Assembly: GCA_003161615.1 (NCBI GenBank)
Contig: PMOB01000019.1
Location: 229,971 to 293,970, forward strand
Length of the DNA: 64,000 nucleotides
Direction: 5' to 3'
From: Actinomycetota bacterium
Lineage (GTDB): Bacteria; Actinomycetota; Thermoleophilia; Gaiellales; Gaiellaceae
A program made the translations under genes and the position numbers. Below the pieces are notes generated by a model that saw nothing but the letters and a program-made list of their open reading frames with translations, searched no databases and was not told the origin of the DNA. Positions 37,888 to 47,258 of this stretch are shown here, in pieces; position 1 is the first letter of the stretch, and each line of letters begins with the position of its first letter.

Positions 37888-38889
37888 TCAGGAGCGCCAG
37901 GCGCTCGCCTCCGCGACCGGGGCCCGCTGCTTGAGCGGCTCCCACCAGTCGCGGTTGGCGCGATACCACTCGACGGTCGCGCGCATGCCCTCGTCGAACG
38001 GGATCTCGGGCTCCCAGCCGAGCTCGCGCCCGAGCTTGGACGAGTCGAGGAGGTAGCGGCGGTCGTGGCCGGGGCGGTCGGGGACGATCGTCTTCAGGGA
38101 CTCCGGCTTACCGGTCAACTCGAGGACGAGATCGGCGATCTCCTCGATCGAGCGCTCGAGACCGGAGCCGACGTTGTACGTCTCGCCGTCTTTCCCCTCG
38201 AGGAGGACGAGCTCGATCGCGCGGCAGTGGTCGTCGACGTGGAGCCACTCGCGGCGGTTCGCGGTCGAGGCGTACAGCGGCAGCGCGACGTCGTCGAGCG
38301 CGTTCGTGACGAAGAGCGGGACGACCTTCTCCGGGAACTGACGCGGCCCGTAGTTGTTCGAGCAGTTCGTGATCGTCACCGGCAGTCCGAACGTCTCGTG
38401 GTAGGCGCGGACGGCGTGGTCGGCGGCGGCCTTCGAGGCGTTGTACGGCGTGCGCGGCCGGTAGGGAGACTCCTCGGTGAACGACTCGTCGGAGTCGAGC
38501 GGCAGGTCGCCGTAGACCTCGCACGTCGAGACGTGATGGAAACGACCGACACTGCACCGTCGCGCAGCCTCTAGCAGCGCCTGCGTCCCGAGCACGTTCG
38601 TCCGGAAGAACCGCCCGGGGTCGAGCGCCGCGAGGCTGTTGTGCGACTCGGCCGCGAAGTTGACGACCGTGTCGAGCTCCTGCTCTGCGAGCAGCCGCTC
38701 CGCGAGGTCGAGGTCGCAGATGTCACCGTGGACGAGCCGGACGTCCAGCCCGTCGAGGTTGCGCTTGTCGCCGGCGTACGTGAGCAGGTCGAGAACGACG
38801 ACGTGGTCATCGGGATGGCGCTCGAGCCAGTGGCGGACGAACGCCGAGCCGATGAAGCCGGCCGCGCCGGTGACGAGCAGCCGCCTCAT
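37888..38889 (-). CDS. rmlB: RmlB-like dTDP-glucose 4,6-dehydratase with altered active site
   Basis: The 333-residue extended SDR is RmlB-like throughout: TGAAGFIGSAFVRH at 7-20, LTYAGDKRNL at 36-45, FAAESH at 78-83, PYNASKAAADH at 148-158 with Tyr149 and Lys153, NCSNNYGPRQFPEK and NRREWLHVDDHCRAI. Two active-site regions deviate. The usual TDE reads TCE (Thr122, Cys123, Glu124), so the catalytic Asp is Cys, and the usual HVDRSI reads HNSLAAL. Dehydratase activity is therefore likely but not certain. RmlC and RmlD are absent from the window, so the keto sugar may feed the aminotransferases. Confidence 0.85.
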   Translation of the reverse strand: MRRLLVTGAAGFIGSAFVRHWLERHPDDHVVVLDLLTYAGDKRNLDGLDVRLVHGDICDLDLAERLLAEQELDTVVNFAAESHNSLAALDPGRFFRTNVLGTQALLEAARRCSVGRFHHVSTCEVYGDLPLDSDESFTEESPYRPRTPYNASKAAADHAVRAYHETFGLPVTITNCSNNYGPRQFPEKVVPLFVTNALDDVALPLYASTANRREWLHVDDHCRAIELVLLEGKDGETYNVGSGLERSIEEIADLVLELTGKPESLKTIVPDRPGHDRRYLLDSSKLGRELGWEPEIPFDEGMRATVEWYRANRDWWEPLKQRAPVAEASAWRS

Positions 38890-39620
38890 CCGTGCCTCGC
38901 CCGCACGAAGTCGTTGACGGCGTAGTAGGCCTCGATCGACTCGCCGGCGTCTCCCCAGTAGCCGTCGACGACCTCGGCCTCCAGCTCGCCGCGCCCGGCG
39001 TACCAGTTGATGACGTCGGTGATCTCGAGCTCGCCGCGGCCGGAGGGCGCGAGCGTCGGCAGCACCTCCCAGACCTGCGCGTCGAAGAAGTAGAGGCCGG
39101 TCACGCCGAGGCGGCTGGGCGGCTCGGCAGGCTTCTCGGCGATGCGCACGATCCGGTCGTCACCGTCGAACTCCGCGACGCCGAGGTGGCGGAGATGCTC
39201 GTCCTCTTCGATCCGGGAGAGGACGATCAACGCGCCTTTCTCCTGCGCCGCAAACCGCTCGACGAGCGGGCGCAGCGGCGTCTCGAAGACGTTGTCGGCG
39301 AGCAGGACGCAGCAGCCGTCGTCGCCGACGTACCGCTCGGCGAGCCCGAGCGCCTCGGCCACGCCGCCCTGGTTCTCCTGGTACGCGTAGAAGAGCCGGT
39401 CGATCCCGTACTCGTGGCCGTTCCCGAGCAGGCGGAAGAACTCCCCGGCGTGCATGCCGCCGGTCACGAGCATCAGCTCCCCGATCCCGGCGTCGACGAG
39501 CGCCTCGACGGCGTACGTGACCATCGGGCGGTCGTAGAGCGGCAGGAGGTGCTTGTTCGTGATCCGCGTCAGCGGCGCGAGCCGGCTGCCGACTCCGCCG
39601 GCGAGGATCACGCCTTTCAT
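38886..39620 (-). CDS. rmlA: Glucose-1-phosphate thymidylyltransferase-like nucleotidyltransferase (RmlA family)
   Basis: The 244-residue protein has the pyrophosphorylase signature [11 protein letters not shown] (8-18), the active-site Lys in [13 protein letters not shown], the base-binding [11 protein letters not shown] and the metal-site segment LADN in place of LGDN. It is shorter than enterobacterial RmlA (about 290) because the C-terminal region is reduced, as in many actinobacterial and archaeal members. It probably makes an NDP-hexose for the adjacent dehydratase, to which it is coupled by ATGA. The nucleotide used (dTTP or other) is not proven. Confidence 0.85.
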   Translation of the reverse strand: MKGVILAGGVGSRLAPLTRITNKHLLPLYDRPMVTYAVEALVDAGIGELMLVTGGMHAGEFFRLLGNGHEYGIDRLFYAYQENQGGVAEALGLAERYVGDDGCCVLLADNVFETPLRPLVERFAAQEKGALIVLSRIEEDEHLRHLGVAEFDGDDRIVRIAEKPAEPPSRLGVTGLYFFDAQVWEVLPTLAPSGRGELEITDVINWYAGRGELEAEVVDGYWGDAGESIEAYYAVNDFVRARHG

Positions 39621-40597
39621 ACGTAGTGCTCTTCGGTGTGGCGGCGCTCGCGGTCGTGGTCGACCATCATCCGGACGAGCTCGGGGAAGCGGACGGTCGG
39701 CTCCCAGCCGAGCTTCTCCTTCGCCTTCGACGCGTCGCCGAGCAGGAAGTCGACCTCGGCGGGACGGAAGTAGCGCTCGTCGATCTTCACGTAGTCGTTC
39801 CAGTCGAGCCCCGCGTAGCCGAACGCCTCGTCGAGGAACTCGCGAACGGAGTGCGTCTCGCCGGTCGCCAGGACGTAGTCGTCGGGCTCGTCCGCCTGGA
39901 GCATCTGCCAGGCGCCTTGCATGTAGTCGCGCGCGAAACCCCAGTCGCGCTTCGAGTCGAGGTTCCCGAGCCGCAACTCGTTCTGCTCGCCGCGGAGGAT
40001 CGCGCCGATCGCGCGCGTCGTCTTGCGCGTCACGAAGGTCGGCCCGCGCCGCGGCGACTCGTGGTTGAAGAGGATCCCGTTCACCGCGAACATCCCGTAC
40101 GCCTCGCGATAGTTGCGGGTGATCCAGTAGCCGAAGACCTTCGCGACGCCGTACGGGCTGCGCGGATGGAACGGCGTCGTCTCGGTCTGCGGCGTCTCGG
40201 CGACCTGGCCGAACATCTCGCTCGAGCCCGCCTCGTAGAAGCGGCACTTGAGATCCTCCTCGCGGATCGCGTCGAGCAGCCGCAACGTCCCCATCCCGGT
40301 CACGTCGGCGGTGAACTCCGGGACCTGGAAGCTGACGTGGACCTGGCTCTGCGCGCCGAGGTTGTAGACCTCGTCCGGCCGGATCGTGCGCATCAGCCGG
40401 TTGAGGACGGAGCCGTCGGTCAGGTCGCCGAACAGCAGCTCGATGTCGCCGAAGATGTGGTCGATCCGAGCCGTGTTGAACGAGCTCGACCGCCGGATCA
40501 TCCCGTAGACCTCGTAGTCCTTCTCGAGAAGAATCTCGGCGAGGTAGGAGCCGTCCTGGCCGGTGATGCCAGTGATGAACGCTTTCCGCTTCGCCAC
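39617..40597 (-). CDS. gmd: GDP-mannose 4,6-dehydratase
   Basis: The 326-residue SDR has the diagnostic [19 protein letters not shown] (9-27), [15 protein letters not shown] near 35, [15 protein letters not shown] near 75, [16 protein letters not shown] near 123, [12 protein letters not shown] with Tyr and Lys near 147, and [15 protein letters not shown] near 178. It makes GDP-4-keto-6-deoxymannose. The GTG start has TACGGT 8 bases upstream. It heads the operon that continues into rmlA, rmlB and a GT4. The next enzyme of the pathway, GDP-fucose synthase, is encoded divergently 40 bases away. Confidence 0.95.
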   Translation of the reverse strand: MAKRKAFITGITGQDGSYLAEILLEKDYEVYGMIRRSSSFNTARIDHIFGDIELLFGDLTDGSVLNRLMRTIRPDEVYNLGAQSQVHVSFQVPEFTADVTGMGTLRLLDAIREEDLKCRFYEAGSSEMFGQVAETPQTETTPFHPRSPYGVAKVFGYWITRNYREAYGMFAVNGILFNHESPRRGPTFVTRKTTRAIGAILRGEQNELRLGNLDSKRDWGFARDYMQGAWQMLQADEPDDYVLATGETHSVREFLDEAFGYAGLDWNDYVKIDERYFRPAEVDFLLGDASKAKEKLGWEPTVRFPELVRMMVDHDRERRHTEEHYV

Positions 40598-40605
40598 GGC
40601 GCCCT

Positions 40606-40611
40606 ACCGTA
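40606..40611 (-). promoter_or_regulatory. Predicted -10 box TACGGT of gmd
   Basis: TACGGT ends 8 bases before the GTG at 40597, in the 40-base divergent gap shared with the GDP-fucose synthase gene. Confidence 0.5.
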
Positions 40612-40625
40612 CCGGCCGCGCGGTC

Positions 40626-40631
40626 TACGCT
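40626..40631 (+). promoter_or_regulatory. Predicted -10 box TACGCT of the GDP-fucose synthase gene
   Basis: TACGCT is followed by exactly 6 bases and the ATG at 40638. Confidence 0.5.
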
Positions 40632-40637
40632 TGCGGC

Positions 40638-41558
40638 ATGCGCGTTTTGGTGACGGGTGGCGGCGGGTTCCTCGGCTCCCACCTGGTCGAGCGGCTGCGG
40701 GCAGACGGGAGCGAGCCGTTCGTCGCGCGGCAGGCCGACTACGACCTGACGAGCGCCTCGGACGCGGCGCGGCTGTTCGACGACGCGCAGCCGGAGCTCG
40801 TCTTCCATCTCGCCGCCGAGGTCGGGGGCATCGGCGCCAATCGCGCCAATCCCGGCCGCTACTGGTACGCGAATCTGATGATGGGCGCGAACGTCCTCGA
40901 GCAGGCGCGGCTCGCCGGCACCGGCAAGGTCGTGCTCACGGGAACGGTCTGCGCCTATCCGAAGTTCGCTCCTGTGCCGTTCCGCGAGGACGATCTCTGG
41001 GACGGCTATCCCGAGGAGACGAACGCGCCGTACGGCGTCGCGAAGAAGGCGCTCCTCGTCGGCGCGCAGGCGTACCGCGAGCAGTACGGCACGAACGCGA
41101 TCTTCCTTCTCCCCGCGAACCTCTACGGGCCGGGCGACAACTTCCACGAGACGAACGCCCACGTCATCGCCGACCTGATCCGGAAGATGCACTCCTCGCC
41201 CGACGAGGTCGTGCTCTGGGGCGACGGGACGCCGACCCGCGAGTTCCTCTACGTCGACGACTGCGCCGACGGGCTGCTACTCGCGGCCGAGCGGTATGAC
41301 GGTGCGGATCCCGTCAACCTCGGCACGGGCAAGGAGATCTCGATCCGCGAGCTCGCCGAGCTCGTCGCCGAGCTGAGCGGCTTCGAGGGAGAGATCCGCT
41401 GGGACTCCTCGATGCCGAATGGCCAGCCACGCCGCAGCCTCGACGCGTCGCGCGCGAAGGAGCTGTTCGGCTTCGAGGCGAAGACGCCGCTGCGGGAAGG
41501 CCTGGAGCGGACTATCGCCTGGTACCGCGAAGCCGCGCCTCAGGCTGCCGCGCGGTAG
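40638..41558 (+). CDS. fcl: GDP-L-fucose synthase
   Basis: The 306-residue SDR has the NAD(P) site [16 protein letters not shown] (4-19), [16 protein letters not shown] near 58, the family block [14 protein letters not shown] near 104 and the catalytic YGVAKKALL near 135. The hallmark [24 protein letters not shown] follows. It epimerises and reduces the product of gmd to GDP-L-fucose (or GDP-colitose-like sugars if the substrate differs). Gene pairing with gmd makes GDP-fucose the most likely product. Its 3' end overlaps the convergent GT4 by 19 bases. Confidence 0.93.
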   Translation: MRVLVTGGGGFLGSHLVERLRADGSEPFVARQADYDLTSASDAARLFDDAQPELVFHLAAEVGGIGANRANPGRYWYANLMMGANVLEQARLAGTGKVVLTGTVCAYPKFAPVPFREDDLWDGYPEETNAPYGVAKKALLVGAQAYREQYGTNAIFLLPANLYGPGDNFHETNAHVIADLIRKMHSSPDEVVLWGDGTPTREFLYVDDCADGLLLAAERYDGADPVNLGTGKEISIRELAELVAELSGFEGEIRWDSSMPNGQPRRSLDASRAKELFGFEAKTPLREGLERTIAWYREAAPQAAAR

Positions 41559-42556
41559 ATCTCGAGCGTCCGCTCGATCACGGCATCCCAGCCGTAGCGC
41601 TCGCGCGCGCGGGTGCGGGCGGCGGCGCCGAGGCGCTCGCGCAGATCCGCATCGGCGAGGAGCCGCTCCACCGCTGCGCGTAGCGCCGCTGCGTCGCGGG
41701 GCGGCACGAGCAGCCCCGTCTCGCCGTCTTCGACGAGCTCGAGCAGCGCGCCGCCCGCTGCGGCGACCACAGGACGCCCGAAGGCCATCGCCTCCGCGGC
41801 GGCAACTCCGAATCCCTCCCGCTCGCACGGCGCGACGACGACCGTGGCTCGCTCGAGCAGCCGCTCCACCTCCGCGTGCGGCACGGCGCCGAGCGCGCCG
41901 GGGACGAGATCGCGCAGAGGCCCGTCGCCAGCAGCGACGAGGTTGAGGTCGCCCACCGCCTCGACGAGCACGTCCACGTTCTTCTCCGGCGAGAGCCGCC
42001 CGACGTAGAGCACCTCGGGAGGCTCGGCCGGCGCGCCGACCTCCTCGGGAACCCGGACGCCGTTCGGGATCACGACCGCCTCGATGCCCGCCTCGCGCAC
42101 GGCGGCGGCGAGCGTCTCCGAGACGCAGATCACCGCGGCGGCAGGACGCAGGAGCCGGCGGACGAGCCACGGCCGCCGCCGCGCGAGCCCGACGTCGGAG
42201 GTCGCCTCGAAACGGATCGAGCCGTGCAGCGTGACGACGAACGGCTTCCCCGCGAAGCGCGCGACGAGCGCCGTCAGGAGCCAGTGGGCGTGGACGAGAT
42301 CGGCGCTGCGCGCTGCCCGCCGCACCGCGCGCCACATCGAGAACAGCATCAGAGGTGCAGCCCACGGGCGGCGCCGCAGGTTGACGGCCATCCCGTCCCC
42401 ATACGCGAGACCGAAGTCCCGGAAGCCGTTCCCGGGCGCAAGGACGTCCACCTCGACCCCCCGCTCCCGCAGCCGCTCGACGGCATCGGCGACGAAGCGG
42501 CCCGCGAACTCCCGCTCGTGCCGCGGCCACGACGTCGTGAGGACGACGACGCGCAC
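41540..42556 (-). CDS. Glycosyltransferase family 4
   Basis: The 338-residue GT-B protein starts [21 protein letters not shown], with [16 protein letters not shown] near 85 and [16 protein letters not shown] near 140. The donor site [21 protein letters not shown] near 187 and [27 protein letters not shown] near 240 complete the GT4 pattern. It is shorter than usual (about 370-400) because inter-domain loops are trimmed, but all motifs are present. It follows the ligase-like gene by three bases, in the operon that runs from 48211 down to 41540. Confidence 0.88.
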   Translation of the reverse strand: MRVVVLTTSWPRHEREFAGRFVADAVERLRERGVEVDVLAPGNGFRDFGLAYGDGMAVNLRRRPWAAPLMLFSMWRAVRRAARSADLVHAHWLLTALVARFAGKPFVVTLHGSIRFEATSDVGLARRRPWLVRRLLRPAAAVICVSETLAAAVREAGIEAVVIPNGVRVPEEVGAPAEPPEVLYVGRLSPEKNVDVLVEAVGDLNLVAAGDGPLRDLVPGALGAVPHAEVERLLERATVVVAPCEREGFGVAAAEAMAFGRPVVAAAGGALLELVEDGETGLLVPPRDAAALRAAVERLLADADLRERLGAAARTRARERYGWDAVIERTLEIYRAAA

Positions 42557-42559
42557 GCG

Positions 42560-43927
42560 CTACGGCGAGGCGTCGCGCGCCCGCCGGCCGAAGACGAGCG
42601 GCAACGCGAGCGCGAACGCCAGGAAGGCGTAGAAGTAATAGAACTGCATCGTCAGGTAGAAGAAGTTCGCGGCGATCGTGCCGACGAGCGCCGCCGTCAT
42701 CCCGTAGGCGAGCGGCCTCACGCGTGAGCCTTCCTCATCACCGCTCCGGTCGAGGATCCTCCCCAGCCGCCGCGCCGCGAGCAGCCGGACGAAGACGTAG
42801 CGGAGGAAGACGATCCAGACGAGGAGCCCGAGCAGCCCCGACTCGACGATGACCGAGACCCAGTACGAGTGGGCGCCGAAGTTCGCTTTCCCCGTGATGA
42901 ACTCGTAGTAGACGGCGAAGTTGTTCTCGCCAAGGCCGAGCAGCGGGTGCATGTGCAGCACCGAGCCGATGAACGAGTAGACGGCGAAGTGCGCCTGGGT
43001 TGACGATCCGTTCGCCGAGAACCTCTGGCCGAGCAGTGTCGAGAAGAAGTGCTGGTGCGTGACGAGCACTGCGAGCAGCAGGAGGGCGAGCCCGCCGAGC
43101 GGGTAAAGGAGCTGCTTCGAAAGGAGAAAGCGCCGGTACGGGAACGCGAGCACGATCGCCCCGACCCCGAGCCCGAGCCAACCGCTGCGCGAGAGCGTCG
43201 CGATCTCGATGAGGAGGAGGAAGGCAAGCGCCCCCGCGAGCGGCCACTTCAGCCGGTGGCCGCGCGGCAGCCGGAGATAGACCGGCGCCAGCGCGAGCAG
43301 CGGAATGACGAGCATCACGCCCAGATGGTTCGGGTCGCCGGTGAGCGCGTTGACCCGGTAGATGCTCTGCCCGTTGATGGCCCCGAAGACGTTGATCGAG
43401 CGCGTGCCGCCTGTCAGCGGGTCGATCACGACGTGGTCGAGGTTGTGACCGGCGACGGCCGCACCGAGCTGGAGGATCCCGTACACCGCGTTGGCGACGA
43501 ACCCGAGCGTGAACCAGCCGAGCGCGCGCCAGAAGAACGCCTCGCCGCGCCGCCAGAGATAGGCGACCGCCGCGACGAGGAACGTCCAGTGGATGGCGAA
43601 CTTGACCATCCCCTTTACGAACTGGTCGAGCCCCTGCTTCGTCTGGAGATCGAAGAAGCCCGCGAGGTAGACGAGCGCGAAGGCTGCGAAGAAGCCGAGC
43701 ACGATCGCGCTCGTGCGCGGGAACGGCCGCTCGCGCTCCGCCTGGCTCGCGAGGAACGCGATCAGGAACAGGATCGTCGCGATGTCGTTGATCCCGATCG
43801 CGCCGATGAAGCTCCATTGCAGCTTCTCGAAGGTCGAGACGAAGAGCGAGGCGAAGAGGAGCCCCGTGGCGACACGGTCGCGGGAGACCGGCCGGGCGCG
43901 CACGACGGAGATGGCGGCGGCTGTCAC
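42560..43927 (-). CDS. O-antigen polymerase/ligase-like membrane protein
   Basis: The 455-residue protein has about ten to twelve membrane spans. A long external loop near residues 300-350 carries AVYSFIGSVLHMHPLLGLGENNFAVYYE and then FGAHSYWVSVIVESGLLGLLVW, a Wzy_C-type region with conserved His and Ser. It may polymerise or ligate lipid-linked units on the outer face. The GTG at 43927 overlaps the GT4 stop by GTGA; an ATG farther upstream in frame lies within that GT4 gene. This is the third ligase/polymerase-like gene of the window. Confidence 0.8.
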   Translation of the reverse strand: MTAAAISVVRARPVSRDRVATGLLFASLFVSTFEKLQWSFIGAIGINDIATILFLIAFLASQAERERPFPRTSAIVLGFFAAFALVYLAGFFDLQTKQGLDQFVKGMVKFAIHWTFLVAAVAYLWRRGEAFFWRALGWFTLGFVANAVYGILQLGAAVAGHNLDHVVIDPLTGGTRSINVFGAINGQSIYRVNALTGDPNHLGVMLVIPLLALAPVYLRLPRGHRLKWPLAGALAFLLLIEIATLSRSGWLGLGVGAIVLAFPYRRFLLSKQLLYPLGGLALLLLAVLVTHQHFFSTLLGQRFSANGSSTQAHFAVYSFIGSVLHMHPLLGLGENNFAVYYEFITGKANFGAHSYWVSVIVESGLLGLLVWIVFLRYVFVRLLAARRLGRILDRSGDEEGSRVRPLAYGMTAALVGTIAANFFYLTMQFYYFYAFLAFALALPLVFGRRARDASP

Positions 43928-45177
43928 GCCACGCTCCTTAGCACGTCGGCCAGCTCCTCGACGCGGTTGGCGCGCGACAGGCGATCGCGCCACTCGGGCG
44001 AGAGCGGCGTGCCGTCGAGGCTGCCGGCCCGCCAGCGCCGGTGCAGCTCGAGCAGCGCTGCGCGGATCGCGTCCACATCGTCGGGCGCCGCGACGACGCC
44101 GGCGCCGGTGTCGCGGACGAGCTGCGCAGCGGCTCCCTCCTCCGGCACAACGGCGAGGATCGGCCGCTCGGCGGCGAGGTACTCGAAGATCTTCCCGGTC
44201 AGGACGCCCTTGCCGCGCCCGCCCGACTCCGGCACGAGGAGGAGCAGAGCCTCGGAGTCGCGCTGGAGCTCGAGCGAGCGGCGGCGTGAGACGTAGCCGA
44301 GCAGCTCGATCCGGTCGCCGAGCCCGAGCGACTCCGCGTACTCGCGGTCGGCGGCGCGAAAGTCACCGGCGAAGCGGACGACAACGTCCTCGAGGCCGGT
44401 CGCGGCGAACGCCTGGAGGAACGGCTTCGGGTCGCGCTTGCCGTGGAAGTTGCCTGCGTGAGTGATCCGGAGGCGATCGCTCGCGTGGTGCTCGAGGCCC
44501 GCGAAGTCGTCGAAGTCGCAGCCGTTGGCGATCGTCACGACCTTCCCTTTCGGATGCAACGCTCGCGCCTCCTCCGCAATCGCGTCGGACGCGGCGACGA
44601 TCGCGTCCGCCTGCGACGCGACGAGCCGCCCGACTCCTCCGACCGCGAGCTCCTTCAACTGCGCGAGCCGGGACTCGTAGCCTCGCCGGTGAGGATGAGA
44701 AGTAAGTGGGTCCCGCAGGTCGGCGACCCAGGCCGCGCCGCTCGCGCGCTTCACGGCGGCGCCGAGCAGGTGGAGAGACGGCGGCGGTGAGGTGGTGAGG
44801 ACGACGTCGATCCCTTCCCGGCGGGCGAGCCGGATCGCGACCGGCGTCGCGACCGTGCTCCAGGGGAGGTTCTCGTCGGGGACGAGCAGCCGCCGCCCGA
44901 GCAGCGCCGCCTGGGTGCCGACGCGCGCAAGCCCTTGCGTCCCGGCGAGGCGCTCGGCGGGACGGCCACTGCGCGGCCCGACGTAGCGGACGCGATGGAT
45001 CCAGGCCTGCGTCGGCAGCTCGAGCTCGGCGTCTGCGGGAACGGCGCCGGGAACGTCCGGCGCGAGTACGTGCGTCTCGATCCCGAGCGCGGGCAGGTGC
45101 GTCGCGAACTTCAGCGGCCGGTGGACGCCGCCGCCACCTCCCGGCGGGAAGTGGAGGGTCACCAAGAGAACCTTCAC
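43924..45177 (-). CDS. Glycosyltransferase family 4 (WbuB-like)
   Basis: The 417-residue protein opens KVLLVTLHFPPGGGGGVHRPLKFATHL. It contains VVLTTSPPPSLHLLGAAVKRASGAAWVADLRDPLT near 120, the block typical of WbuB/WcaI-like N-acetylfucosamine transferases. The donor region includes RITHAGNFHGKRDPKPFLQAFA near 247 and GKGVLTGKIFEYLAAERPILAVV near 330. The GTG at 45177 overlaps the upstream stop; the much longer open frame behind it is a shadow of the membrane protein gene. FucNAc specificity is only suggested by the family. Confidence 0.88.
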   Translation of the reverse strand: MKVLLVTLHFPPGGGGGVHRPLKFATHLPALGIETHVLAPDVPGAVPADAELELPTQAWIHRVRYVGPRSGRPAERLAGTQGLARVGTQAALLGRRLLVPDENLPWSTVATPVAIRLARREGIDVVLTTSPPPSLHLLGAAVKRASGAAWVADLRDPLTSHPHRRGYESRLAQLKELAVGGVGRLVASQADAIVAASDAIAEEARALHPKGKVVTIANGCDFDDFAGLEHHASDRLRITHAGNFHGKRDPKPFLQAFAATGLEDVVVRFAGDFRAADREYAESLGLGDRIELLGYVSRRRSLELQRDSEALLLLVPESGGRGKGVLTGKIFEYLAAERPILAVVPEEGAAAQLVRDTGAGVVAAPDDVDAIRAALLELHRRWRAGSLDGTPLSPEWRDRLSRANRVEELADVLRSVA

Positions 45178-47258
45178 TGCGGCAACGGTAGTGCCGGGTT
45201 CGGCAGCGCGAAGACGAAGAAGTGCCTGTCCTTGTAGGCGGGCTTCAGCCCCTGCGCCAGCGCCCACGCCACCGGCCCGCTCTTGCGCCGGAGGATGAGC
45301 CAGTTCGCATCCCAGCGGTGGGGCACGCCGAGGCTCGGCTGCAGCAGGAAGCGCTGCACGGCGTGCTTGCGCGTCTGCACCTGGTTGGGCGTCGTCCGCG
45401 CGACATGGGTCGGCGGCACAGCGACCGCGTAGACCGGTGCGAACGCGACCGCCTCGTAGCTCGTCTCCATGTCCGCGAAGATGACCGACCGCGGCGGCAC
45501 GTCCCGCTGCAGGAAGTGGATGAGCCCCGGCGTCAGCTCCGTGCCGGCCACCGGGCGCGGCGTCCAGTGCGAGAAGCCGTGGACCGAGATGGGGACGATG
45601 AAGAGCAGCGCGGCGAGCGCGGTGGTGATGCCGCGCCGGCGCGCTCGCTCGCGAAGGAAGTCGCGACGCGCCCAGACGAGCACTGCTCCGACGACGATGG
45701 CAGCGGCGCCTCCGAACAGCGCGATCCAGACGACGATCGACGGCGTCGTCCTCGCGGCGCGCAGGCCGAAGTTCCCGCCGTAGTCGAGCTGTAGCCAGAT
45801 CCCGGCGCCGATCGCGAGGGCAAGGGCGAGTAGCCGGGAGAAGCCGGCGATCACCGCGACTCCGCCGGCGAAGGCGACCGTAAACGGGACGAACGTAGCG
45901 GCGCGGCGCGCCTGCGAGAGCGAGACGAGGTTCGCGAAATGCGGGAAGACCAGGGGCCAGAGCTCGAGCGCGAGGATCGCGACAGTCCCGCCCAGCACGA
46001 GAGCCGCCCAGCGGCGGCGGCGGGCGAGCAGCGCGAGCGGGACGAGCACGAGAGCCGCGATGTCGACCGCGCCGTTGCGGTCGACGCGCTGCGGCGCGAG
46101 GTTGTACCTCGTCAGCGAGTGGACGACGAGGCTGCTCCTGTAGTGGTGGAGGCTCCGCGCCAGCTCCTTCGCCCCGAGATGAAGCGTCAGCGTCTGGTCC
46201 GCGATCGGCCGAAGCCAGACGAGCGCAGTGGCCATCGGGATTCCCAGAGCCGCGAACGCCAGAATCCCGCGCCGAAGATCGGCGCCGCGCGCGAGGATCG
46301 GGCGGACGACGACGAACGCGGCCAGCGGGATCGCGAGGAAGAGCGCGTAGGTCGGGTGGACGAAGGTGAGCGCCGCGCTGTCGGCGGCGAGTGTGAGCGC
46401 GAGCATCCACGCCGGCTTCCGGACGAGGAGGAAGAAGAGGGCGATCGCCGCAGGCGCGAGGAGCTGGGTCGCAACCGGCGCCGGCTGCCAGAGGAGCGTG
46501 TAGTCGCCGCCGTGGCCCGGCGCCATCGCCTTGAGCGCGAAGACGGCGAGGACGACGGCGAAGGCAGGCCCGGTCGAGCGGAAGACGGCCCAGCCCGTCT
46601 CGAAGGCAAGGACGAGCGCGAGCGGAACGAGCAGGCTCGACTCGTGGCGCGCGACACGGCTGGGGTCGACCGCGGCGAGCCGGGAGACGAGCGCGATCCA
46701 GCCGTGCCAAAGCGGGAACGCGTAACCCGGATGGAGCCCGCCCTGCTTGAACTCGCCGACCCGGTGGAGCGAGAGCTCGTGGAGGTCGACGAGCTTCCGG
46801 ATCCGGCCGAGGTGGAAGAACGAGTCGCCGCTGAGGTTGCCCTGGATCCCCCAGGTCGCGGCGCCGATGATCAGCCCGGCGAAGACGACGAAGGCGCGGA
46901 CGAATCGCACCCGTCCGGGCAGGCCCTGTCCTTGCAGGTGACGCCTTGTCACCAGCGCGATGAGCGCGACGGCTCCGACGCCGAGCGTGAAGGCGAGGGC
47001 GAGGTCGAGCGACTGGCCGAGGACGAACGTGATCCCGAGCCCGACGCCGACGATCGCCACCGACCACGCGACCGTCGCCGCCATGGTCCGCTGGCCGAGA
47101 GCGCGCGCGACCAGCCGTCCGGGCAGGAGCACGAGCAGCGTCGCCGCAGCGAGCCGCAGCCAGAGCCCGAAGCCGGTCGTTGGCAGGAGTCGCGCGATCC
47201 CGAACAGAGCGGCCGCCGCCACCGGCCCGGTCAGTCGCTCCCAGCGGAGCTCCGTCAC
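45174..47258 (-). CDS. Large polytopic membrane protein, possible GT-C glycosyltransferase
   Basis: The 694-residue protein has about 15 hydrophobic spans and a soluble C-terminal domain from about 590. An external loop after the first spans holds NLSGDSFFHLGRIRKLVD near 140, an acidic/His motif like the DxD/ExD loop of GT-C enzymes that use polyprenyl-phosphate sugars. The tail (PPRSVIFADMETSYEAVAFAPVYA) resembles exported domains of GT-C-like proteins. It is coupled by GTGA overlaps on both sides. I cannot name a specific family; GT-C function is inference from topology and one motif. Confidence 0.65.
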   Translation of the reverse strand: MTELRWERLTGPVAAAALFGIARLLPTTGFGLWLRLAAATLLVLLPGRLVARALGQRTMAATVAWSVAIVGVGLGITFVLGQSLDLALAFTLGVGAVALIALVTRRHLQGQGLPGRVRFVRAFVVFAGLIIGAATWGIQGNLSGDSFFHLGRIRKLVDLHELSLHRVGEFKQGGLHPGYAFPLWHGWIALVSRLAAVDPSRVARHESSLLVPLALVLAFETGWAVFRSTGPAFAVVLAVFALKAMAPGHGGDYTLLWQPAPVATQLLAPAAIALFFLLVRKPAWMLALTLAADSAALTFVHPTYALFLAIPLAAFVVVRPILARGADLRRGILAFAALGIPMATALVWLRPIADQTLTLHLGAKELARSLHHYRSSLVVHSLTRYNLAPQRVDRNGAVDIAALVLVPLALLARRRRWAALVLGGTVAILALELWPLVFPHFANLVSLSQARRAATFVPFTVAFAGGVAVIAGFSRLLALALAIGAGIWLQLDYGGNFGLRAARTTPSIVVWIALFGGAAAIVVGAVLVWARRDFLRERARRRGITTALAALLFIVPISVHGFSHWTPRPVAGTELTPGLIHFLQRDVPPRSVIFADMETSYEAVAFAPVYAVAVPPTHVARTTPNQVQTRKHAVQRFLLQPSLGVPHRWDANWLILRRKSGPVAWALAQGLKPAYKDRHFFVFALPNPALPLPQ

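Noticed and set aside
43924..47067. Open frame of more than 1000 codons extending the GT4 gene
   Set aside because: The upstream part is a shadow frame of the large membrane protein gene; the GT4 family N-terminus starts exactly at the GTG at 45177.
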